64,000 nucleotides of DNA from Allodiplogaster sudhausi (Eukaryota; Nematoda; Chromadorea; Rhabditida; Diplogasteridae): contig CALZFC010000136.1 in the NCBI GenBank assembly GCA_945643635.1, forward strand, positions 473,501-537,500, given 5' to 3'. Position numbers and translations under genes: made by a program. Below, piece after piece: positions 55,938-64,000 of this stretch; position 1 is the first letter of the stretch, and the number at the start of each line of letters is the position of its first letter. The notes under the pieces were generated by a model. The model was not told where the DNA came from. It made no database searches and saw nothing but the letters and a program-made list of their open reading frames with translations.

Positions 55938-58900
55938 ATGGCAGAGCGCGCTGAAGCGTATTTGTCGCGTAAGAAGAATGCGGCTTCTGGTCTGGAGGCC
56001 GAGACCTGGCAACACTTTCAAGACTACTATTCACGAAAGTTTGTTTCTTCACACCGACTTCTAGCTGTAAAAAAAATCACATTTCTACGTTCGTTTTCCT
56101 GTACGACAATTTTTTTAGCTTTTCGAAAGTTTTAACCAAAAAAAATATTTACCGTGTAAAGGCCCGAGAAAAAAAAATCGTTTTGGGCGACCTTCAAGAC
56201 ATTTAAGGTGCAAAATATTTTATCCTAACAAAAGCGGCTTTCAAGCAATTTCAATTGCAATTACGAAAGAAAAATCTGGTCTCTAAGTTAAAGGAAGTAT
56301 CCGAGGAAAAAATAACTTCTTCTTTTATGTTCCCATATGATCATGTCTGGCCTAAAAGTTCGATTAGAGGTGGTCCCGCTTTACAAAAGTCAGAATTTAG
56401 CCAGAAATTTGCATTTGTTTTTTGGAATACGGTAGAAAACGTCTCTGTCGATTCACCCGGTGTATCCTCAAATCGAAGCAAGGAGTGCCAACGGGTGGGA
56501 AGAAGAGGCAGACTCTGCCCGTCTTGCCCACTTAGCACCCCATTTTCAACAAGGGATGAGAGACACAGACGTTAGAGAAAAGCGAGACAATGAAAGAAGT
56601 CGAGAGAGGTTAGATACACATACGTTTCATATTTGAAATTTTGTAGCGGGCGCTCAAAAAAGGCTCATCCAGTTGGGAGTTTTGCACAGTTTGAAACGTA
56701 ATTTTATTAGATACGGTTTTCTTTCGTTGGATACTTCCTTTAAGAAAGATCGTGTTCGTGTTTCTCGCCTCAGGTATCCATCCTCCTGTAACGAGAGTCC
56801 GGGAGACATTTTTCAAAAAAGTTCTGGTATCATTAGTATACTTCATTAGTACCAAGCACTGGCGTGATTAGAATGTTAATTATCATAAACCTTTTTGAGT
56901 TATTTGAGTGATATTACTATTATAGACTCTGGCATGAGCTGGCTCTGGCTGTCAATGCTTTCACGAATTCTCCGCCCGAATCCGTTGATCTGAAGGAGTT
57001 TTATGACAACTTCATCAGTGACTTCGAGCATCGCATTAACCCGCTTCAGCTCGTGGAGATTGTCCTTCCGATCTCTTCCTTCATCTTCAACAACGGTGCG
57101 TTCTTTCCATAATCTGTAATATCTTGGTGATGTTCCTATAAATGTCGATGTGTTCCACGATGTTCTTCAGCTCGGCCCGCGGCATTTGACTTCCTGGACC
57201 GCATTGAGAGAACTGTTTCGAAGGATAAGCTGGCCACGACTCGTGTCCACGTTGGAAAGATTAAGTTGATGCTCGAGAATAAGGACGCGCAAGAGAGGGT
57301 CGTGGATATCGAGGAAGTTAGGGTCAGTGCTCCATTCTCTGGAAGGGAAGTGGATGATCTTCCTCTGCTTCAGAAACTGATCGAGTCTACTCGGACTGAG
57401 GTGGATGCAGTGGGCGGAGTCTGCGAAGTACACGCCCCCTTCTACAAGGTCTCTTCTGTCTATCTGAAGGAGATGGGTGACTACGCTGGCTACTACCGAG
57501 AGGCTCTTCGCTACCTCGGAGTGGAGGACCACACCAAGATCTCGCCGGAAGAGAAACACGGTATTTTGACAATTCCTTGAGTTTTAGTGCTAAAAGAAGG
57601 ATCATTTTGTACCCCCCCCCCCACTCGTCTCTCAACTCACCTGTCTCAGTGCACGCTGTCTTGCTGGGATTCGCCGCCCTGTTGGGGGAGAACATCTTCA
57701 ACTTCGGTGAGTTGCTTGCTCACCCAATTCTCCTGGCTCTCGAGGGATCTGCTGAGAAGTGGATTGTCGATGTCCTCTTTGCCTTCAATTCTGGAGATCT
57801 CGACAAGTTCCGTTCATTGGAAAGATTCTGGGCGGAGTGGGACGATCTGAAGGTTATTTTGGATTCATACTTGACTAGAAGAAGAGAGATATGAAAGGGT
57901 AGGGAGAAAGAGAGTGCAGAGAAGAAGAGAGATATGAAAGGGTAGGGAGAAAGAGAGTGCAGAGAAGAAGAGAGATATGAAAGGGTAGGGAGAAAGAGAG
58001 TGCTGAGAAGTAGAGAGATATGAAAGTGTAGGGAGCAAGAGAGTGCAGAGAAGAAGAGAGATATGAAAGGGTAGGGAGAAAGAGAGTGCAGAGAAGAAGA
58101 GAGATATGAAAGGGTAGGGGGAAAGAGAGTGCAGAGAAGAAGAGAGATATGAAAGGGTAGGGAGAAAGAGAGTGCTGAGAAGTAGAGAGATATGAAAGGG
58201 TAGGGAGCAAGAGAGTGCAGAGAAGAAGAGATATGAAAGGGTAGGGAGAAAGAGAGTGCTGAGAAGAAGAGAGATATGAAAGGGTAGGGAGAAAGAGAGT
58301 GCAGAGAAGAAGAGAGATATGAAAGGGTAGGGAGAAAGAGAGTGCTGAGAAGAAGAGAGATATGAAAGGGTAGGGAGAAAGAGAGTGCTGAGAAGAAGAG
58401 AGATATGAAAGGGTAGGGAGAAAGAGAGTGCTGAGAAGAAGAGAGATATGAAAGGGTAGGGAGAAAGAGAGTGCTGAAAAGAAGAGAGATATGAAAGGGT
58501 AGGGAGAAAGAGAGTGCTGAGAAGAAGAGAGATTGAAGCGTCGCTCGGATATTCTCTACGGCAAGATTCGTCTGCTTTCTCTCATGGAATTGGCTCTGAG
58601 TCGCACTTCGAAGAACAGGGAGATCTCCTTCTCTGAGATTGCGGCCAAAGCAGAGATCAAGGACTCCGAGGTTATAATCCCCCTCGAACAATCAGGAGTC
58701 TTACTCCCTCCTCCCCCTCCCCCACTTTCTGGCCATAGTTTCAATGCGATTCATGGAAATGAATCCATGGCAGCCTTTTATAATACAAGTCTGCGTGCAA
58801 TGTAATGAAGTGAATCCATGATTAGACTGCTCTCTTCTGAATTCCCACCTCTTGCACAGGTGGAGCATCTCGTGATGCGTGCGCTGGCTCGCAAACTGAT

Positions 58901-59121
58901 CCGTGGATCGATTGATGAGGTGAAGAAGAGAGTGACGATTGACTGGGTGCAGCCGCGAGTCTTGGATGGCAGCCAGGTTCCTCTTTCTCTCTTCTAAACC
59001 CTCTGACTTCCTCCTTTAGTTGCTGTTGGTGGCTGGCCGTGTCCACCAATGGACTCGGGATGTTTTCGGAATGGAGAATTTGGTGACTGAGAATGCCAAG
59101 GAAATCCTCACCCGTGCTTAA
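55938..59121 (+). CDS. rpn-9: 26S proteasome non-ATPase subunit RPN9/PSMD13
   Basis: PCI-domain subunit of the proteasome lid (known). Exons 55938-56038, 56926-57095, 57171-57560, 57650-57852, 58539-58670, 58860-58976 and 59020-59121 join in frame to 404 residues. Seen: [95 protein letters not shown], then the PCI/winged-helix part [47 protein letters not shown] and WVQPRVLD. These follow human PSMD13 throughout. The start follows ctgtgaag. Intron 4 is almost wholly a 43-bp minisatellite that runs into the acceptor. Confidence 0.95.
57880..58532. repeat. 43-bp minisatellite in RPN9 intron (about 15 copies)
   Basis: Units of the form GAGATATGAAAGGGTAGGGA followed by GAAAGAGAGTGC and GAGAAGAA. 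Minor variants include gtgtag, agcaagag and one shortened unit. Purine-only in the sense direction. The opposite strand gives a Ser/Leu/Phe repeat frame of 323 residues, which is not a gene. Confidence 0.95.
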
Positions 59122-59362
59122 CTTCCGGTTCTGTGTATTTATTCGTTTTCTCTATTACTATTCTGTTCCCTTGGATGTAAATTGATGCTAAACGAGTACT
59201 TATATGTTGTTGTGCCCCGCTCATCATTGAATTTATGAAATTAAAATAAAGAATGGGCACTTCTGTCTAAATATATCACAATGGAGTTTGTTTCAATGGT
59301 AATGTTTTTGGTGGCACATCTATCATTTTAGTGGGGTAAAGAGGTAGTGCGATGAGTGAAGA

Positions 59363-60573
59363 TCAATATCCAGGAGCGGTTCGGGGTGGTGGGCAGTGGC
59401 TGCATCCCCCTTCCGTGCCTGCAACTCCGGGTGGACCGGCCATCCCAGCTGCGCCGGGGTTGCCAGGGGTACCGTCCAATCCCGAGTCTCCTGGAGGGCC
59501 GGGAGTGCCTGGCATACTTGCTCCGGGTTGTCCTGGATTGCCGGGGGGTCCGGCTGGGCCAGGGGGACCGGGAGGGCCGGGTGGACCTGGCGAGCCCACC
59601 ATCTCCATCAACATTCCCGGCTGTCCCGGCGTGCCAGGCATACCTTAAATAGAACTGTGATTGGAAATATTAAAGGAGCTATGATGTTGCTCAACTGGGA
59701 ATTCTCACCTTGTGCACCGGGAGTTCCCCGTGGTCCGACGGGCCCAGGAGCGCCGGGTAAACCAGGGACTCCGGGAGGAGCGTTGGCCACTGGCTGCCCC
59801 GAGATGCCAGCGGGCCCGGGTGGTCCAGGCATTCCAGGAAGGCCAGGCATGCCTGCCGGGCAGTCGAAGCAGAACTCTGACATGGCCATCGACTGCCTCT
59901 CCAGGAGTGCCAGCAGCACCGGGAGAACCATCAATCCCTGCTTGGCCATCCGGTGCTGGCGGGGCCTATTCCACAGGAACAGCGAGTAGAAGCCGGAGCT
60001 GTTTGGCCAGCAGCAGCGACGACATTGTAAGTGTCGGCTGCTCTGGCCCTGGCTCCCTTCCTCCCTCTCTGTCTGCTCACTCTCTGCTTCTACTCTCTTG
60101 CACCCGTCAACCATGTAGAGCGAGGGCTCCGAGATGAGAAACGATGCATCTCCTCACGCAGGCCAAGCGCGCGTTCCTTGCAGATGTCAACCTCAACCAT
60201 CTCTCTCTCTCTCTCTCTGTCTCAACTCTCTACTTTCTCTGTACTCTCTACTGTCTCTATTCGTTTTTCCTCCCTCTATCTTCCTCCCTCCCCTCGCTCT
60301 CGCTCTCTCTCTCTCACTCTCACTCACTCTCTGTCTCTTCTCGCTCTCTCACACACATTCTCTCTCTCTCTTTCTCTCCCTCTCTCTCTCTGTCAAACTA
60401 ACTTCATCATCCAGTTGTGATCAAATATGCTGCATATAACTCTAGATGACAGGAACGGCAAGAATTGCACTAAGAGTAGCGAAGGTGGAGACGGCGACCG
60501 CAGCGAAAGCCAGCCGCCGCAGGCTATCCACCGAGTCTCCCCTCTCCACTCTGTCCTCGTCTCGTTTCTCCAT
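59363..60573 (-). pseudogene. nematode cuticle collagen, apparently inactivated
   Basis: From 60573: MEKRDEDRVERGDSVDSLRR and the cuticle-collagen N domain LAFAAVAVSTFATLSAILAV. The conserved Tyr after PVI is TAG, and after SYMQHI the codon is TGA before SQLDDE. The next exon supplies [15 protein letters not shown]. Then come Gly-X-Y blocks ([19 protein letters not shown]) and [20 protein letters not shown] in different frames, so at least two frameshifts are needed. The last exon ([20 protein letters not shown] to [15 protein letters not shown]) is intact to TGA at 59363-59365. Two nonsense codons plus frame changes point to a pseudogene unless the assembly is poor here. Confidence 0.82.
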
Positions 60574-60624
<51 letters not shown>

Positions 60625-60838
60625 ACTTCTGCGATGAAGATCTGCTAGCTGATTGTGGTGTCACAACTTGAGAATAGCCGAGGAAGCTTCCTTTTATTGT
60701 CCTAGTCATCCCTGAATCAGTACTGCTCGGTTTGTATCTCTCCCACTAACTTTACAATGTAGCTATTTTTGCATAGTTTGCTGCTAACCACAGTTTCTCT
60801 CTGCATCTTTGGTCGTCTTTCCCCTTCTTGCTATTTCC

Positions 60839-60882
<44 letters not shown>

Positions 60883-61597
60883 CTCTCTCACATTCGCTTT
60901 ATCTCTCACTCTCTCTGTTTCCCTCCCTTTTTCCCTCTCTTTCCTTGCATAGTTGCTCACATCAGTCTTCCTTGCCCTACTGCTTTTGCTGAACAACTTC
61001 CTCTGGCCTCTCCAACTCGCTTCGTTTTAACTCCTCACCAGATCAGGAAATAGTGCTCTGGCAAGTTAATAATAAGTCTTTGTTATTCATATTAAATTAA
61101 AAAGATGTTTAAGGATTTTTTCCATGATATAAACAACGATAATGAAGTAGAATACAAATCAACAATCTAAAATAAAATACTAACAATAAACTAGTAGAAT
61201 TCCGAAGTCACCTTAAAATAAGACTCAGGCAGTTTTTACAGGTTTCTTTTTTCAGCAGAATTGTAAAAGCCAGGCCGCCTAAAGCCTCCTGACCTCTCAT
61301 CTTGATCTAATATTGTGCATAACGCCAACTTCAGCTGCCGAGATAGTGAATGTCTGTGTGAGGGATTCAACAGAATAAAGGATACTAGGCGTCGAGGCTC
61401 ATGGTACTCACTGAAATATAAACAGAAGTGACTCGATTCATTCTTTCGTTTCCTCGTTTTCTCAACCATTTATGAGTCTGTGAGCACGCAGATAAGAAGA
61501 GAAAGGTGGCAGCATCCCTACCACTACCCTCTCCCTTCCCTCTCTTCCTCTCTCATCTCTCTCTCACTCTCAAGTGTAGTTCTCACTGCCTCTCGCC
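60574..61597. other. intergenic with (CT)n tracts
   Basis: CT runs at about 60583-60621 and 60842-60880; the rest is AT-rich. No gene recognised. Confidence 0.6.
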
Positions 61598-62908
61598 ATG
61601 TCCCTCCATTCCACTTCGAATTTTGACAAAACGTGAGTGAATACAGAATTTTTATGTTTATGTATTTCTGTATGCAAGATCGCATTTGTAATAGTTTTAT
61701 CTCTCTATTTTTCATTGCCATTCTGACTTAATTTTTTTACAGAAATGCAGCAGAGGACTGGGACGATGACAACATATCGATAATCTCCAATTCGCATCGG
61801 TCTTCGGTTCGTCCTTTTATCATCTGCTGGCATCCTCAAATTGAGGCCTAAGCAACAAAATGCACATTTTGAGTTGTTGCACGTGGCAATCCGAATTCTT
61901 CTCGGTGCCCTTTTCCTGGCTGCTGGAGTGGGTGCAGTTGTCTACTCAGTTGTCAATTGTATCTATTCCATTTTCACTTGGAGCAAAGAGTAATTGAGTA
62001 CGTTGAGTTCAGCAGAGCAATCCAAGGAGTCGGAGGACTTCTTCCGATATTCGATCACTCAGAAGAGTCGATACGGGAATCTCTCCATCACTTATGCCAA
62101 ATACGAGCACGACTGGCAGAGCAACTTCACTGTTTCTTCTTCTCTTTACATGTCTGAAATCGAGAGAAGAATGAAGTTCAGGTGTCCACAACTCGGCTGA
62201 GCTGGACTCAGGATGCAGAGAGCGGCGAGCTCTTCCTTCGGAATGGGCTCAAGTCTTTCTTCTACCTCGAAGGATACAGCTACTCGATCTCCGCAAACGT
62301 CCGCTTTTCCATCTTTTTCTTGCATTTGCGGAAATACAGTAAAATTTTCTGCCTCATGCTCGCTCTCTCAGTCTTCCTCTCACCTCGCTCGCCTCCCTCT
62401 CTCTCAATATTTCTCTTACTCACTCTCCTCTCTCTCTCAATAATTCTTTCTCTCACCTCGCTTTCATCCCTCTCTCTCTCTCGCCTCGCTCGCTTCCCGC
62501 TCTCTCACCTCGCTCTCCTCCCTATCTCTATCTCTCTCTCTCTCACACACAACTCGCTCTCCTTCCTTTCTCTCATGCCTCGCTCTCCCTCTCTCTCTCA
62601 CCTCGCTCTCCTCCCTCTCTCTCTCTCTCTCTCCTTCCTCCCTCATGTTCTCTCTTTCTCTTCCATTGCAGTGCACGAAGAGTGATGTCGGCTACGACGG
62701 TTTCTTTAGGAAGCTGGGCCTGACCAGTCTCCATCGCAGAGAGAAGGCGGAGCAGCTAGAGATAGCTGGAGGGAAGAAGGTGTGGGTGAGAGTGTACGAG
62801 GGAGAGCCACCCGAGGACGCCGTCGTGGAGGGGCAGCGGCCACGGCTGGTTCTCGCATACTCGGATGTCAACAATCGTCAGTTCCATGAGCTAGCTTCAT
62901 TTCAGTTG

Positions 62909-62955
<47 letters not shown>

Positions 62956-63186
62956 ATCCTCTATCTCATCCTCTATCTTTCTCTCTCTCCTTCGATCTCT
63001 CTCCCCCTCTCTCTCATCCACTCTCTCGCTACAGATGCAACATATCGCTGGGAAATTTTCTTCGACCGCAGCCAGAAGATCAACAAGGTTGAATACTGGT
63101 TCCCTGACATGATAACCTACTCGGGCCGTGATTCAGTATTTGATGACATCCCTCCCGAGTGTACGGACCTGCCAAAATCTCATTAA
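61598..63186 (+). CDS. single-pass membrane protein of unknown function
   Basis: ATG 61598 (MSLHSTSNFDKT). Exon 2 is acidic (EDWDDDNISIISNSH). Exon 3 gives one strong membrane span (IRILLGALFLAAGVGAVVYS) after a basic/polar stretch, suggesting a type II protein with the rest outside. The outer part has SNFTVSS (N-glycosylation site), SWTQDAESGELFLRNGLKSF, CTKSDVGYDGFFRKLGL, WVRVYEGEPPEDAV, RWEIFFDRSQKINKVEYWFP and the end PPECTDLPKSH before TAA 63184-63186. Introns are (CT)n-rich. I recognise no domain. Exon joins after the membrane segment are approximate. Confidence 0.65.
62340..62660. repeat. (CT)n-rich imperfect repeat in intron
   Basis: Repeated CTCACCTCGCTC-type units mixed with CT runs, ending just before the CTKSDVGYDG exon. 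Confidence 0.85.
62908..62955. repeat. (CT)n microsatellite in intron
   Basis: Long pyrimidine run in the last intron of the membrane-protein gene. Confidence 0.9.
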
Positions 63187-63335
63187 AATAACCAAGTTCA
63201 TAGATGATATGAAAACATTTTCCATCTTGCATCGTTATGATGGTTTTCCAAACATGGAAATATTCTCGAGATGTTAATGTATGGATCTGAACAATAAATT
63301 TAAACAAGATGTAAGAAAACGGAATATACTCAGAA

Positions 63336-64000
63336 TCAATGGAAATTGATATGAGGAGTCTGAACAAGAAAGAGAGCTTTTGAAGTGAGGGCGATTATTT
63401 TGTGGTCGGAGAGAGTGTGCAGCTCCAAGATGTCCTCAGCTGAGTTTACAGCCGTCTGCAATGTCGCTAAACTAATCGAAGAAGATTCATTTTGGGTTGC
63501 AATGAGTTACTGACCTTCCCCATCAGCGCTTTCTTGTCGAGATTCCAGAAGAATATCAAGGAAGACGCAGAGACTGCGATGGTATTTGAACTCACTCTCA
63601 GAAGGCAGAGAGCAGATCCAATCTACGCAAAGAGAGAGAGAGAGAGATAAAAAGAAGCAGAGACAGGGGCTTGAGAGGCGAGAAACAGAGAGAGGAAAAG
63701 AGGAGGGAGAGAGATGCGCACAATAGGAACTATGAAGAAATCGGGTAATGAGAATGGCTAACAGTCTGTTCGTGATGAGTGAGAGAGTGGAGAAGTCTTC
63801 CGGTTGCTTTGTCCCTGACGACGAGAGAGCCTTCTGAATCGAGAGAGACGAGAGAAGTGGGAGTGACGAGGATGGAGGGAGCAGCTGCTGCGTGTTCCGC
63901 AGTCCAGACCAGTCTCTCCCTGTGATCCCCACCCATCCTCCATGCGCACACCCGATTGTCCTCGCAGCAAGTGAATACTATCTGAATGACCCTTCTTCTA
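63336..64000 (-). CDS. WD-repeat protein, C-terminal part (5' end outside window)
   Basis: From the window edge: VCAWRMGGDHRERLVWTAEH (WD-type repeat ending VCAW), SLVSLDSEGSLVVRDKATGR and LLHSLTHHEQT, then after a (CT)n intron GSALCLLRVSSNTIAVSASS with LIFFWNLDKK, and a last exon LATLQTAVNSAEDILELHTL ending TPHINFH at TGA 63336-63338. The alternation of xxVxSL and xxVWD-like strands indicates beta-propeller repeats. Which WD protein this is cannot be told from the fragment. Confidence 0.7.

Noticed and set aside
56230..56760. Inverted repeat around TTAAAGGAAGTATCC in RPN9 intron 1
   Set aside because: Only about 15 bases match; too short to call a transposon.
57720..58691. Minus-strand frame of 323 residues
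   Set aside because: Reverse translation of the 43-bp repeat and flanking RPN9 exons.
45200..60470. Reassignment of TAG as a sense codon
   Set aside because: TAG appears in frame in the retrotransposon and collagen, but it ends several intact genes here (nucleoredoxin, astacin, DDX19, dimethylargininase-like).

Overview
The window is animal nuclear DNA, almost certainly from a nematode. The evidence is a cuticle-collagen locus with the Cys-knot C-terminus [10 protein letters not shown], an astacin of the NAS type, a secreted protein built from about 19 lustrin-like CC modules, very short introns (43-76 bp is common), acceptors lying directly before start codons (as in trans-spliced genes), and a PAT-like tyrosine-recombinase retrotransposon. 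The genus cannot be told from the sequence. About twenty genes lie on both strands. Long (CT)n/(GA)n tracts fill introns and intergenic DNA and generate most of the long but meaningless reading frames.

Layout. 1-1354 (-): OST48, cut by the window edge. 2210-2518 (+): small membrane protein, possibly complex I. 2608-4365 (-): sds22/PPP1R7 preceded by a SMIM20-like gene, spaced like an operon. 4895-6089 (-): dimethylargininase-like enzyme with a frame break. 6090-9029: repeats. 9030-9850 (+) and 12624-13086 (-): two related small proteins of unknown function, with a secreted TSP1 protein between them (11007-11797, +). 15233-17557 (+): threonine dehydratase. 18062-28469 (-): large Cys-rich secreted protein; one of its introns is 4.8 kb long and consists of a 74-bp minisatellite interrupted by a young LTR retrotransposon. 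29026-32386 (+): a 50-aa gene, then an astacin. 32758-35538 (+): SHP2-type phosphatase (ptp-2). 36008-36909 (+): nucleoredoxin-like protein. 37764-39575 (+): organic solute transporter alpha. 39944-43454 (-): DDX19/DBP5 helicase. 43773-49882 (+): SSU72, split after codon 4 by a 5.3-kb PAT-like retrotransposon that itself carries a small DNA transposon. 50163-52016 (-): WWOX-like short-chain dehydrogenase. 52721-53551 (-): helical protein of unknown function. 53881-55149: Merlin-type transposon. 55938-59121 (+): proteasome subunit RPN9/PSMD13. 59363-60573 (-): broken cuticle collagen. 61598-63186 (+): membrane protein of unknown function. 63336-64000 (-): end of a WD-repeat protein.

The genes do not form one pathway. 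Most are conserved housekeeping genes (glycosylation, PP1 regulation, mRNA export, transcription, proteasome) mixed with nematode cuticle and secreted proteins. The strongest unusual signal is transposon biology. It includes an insertion in the first codons of a conserved gene, a nested insertion with its empty site present in the same window, and minisatellites that have grown inside introns, in two cases up to or across splice sites. Several genes carry frame breaks that could be real decay or assembly error.
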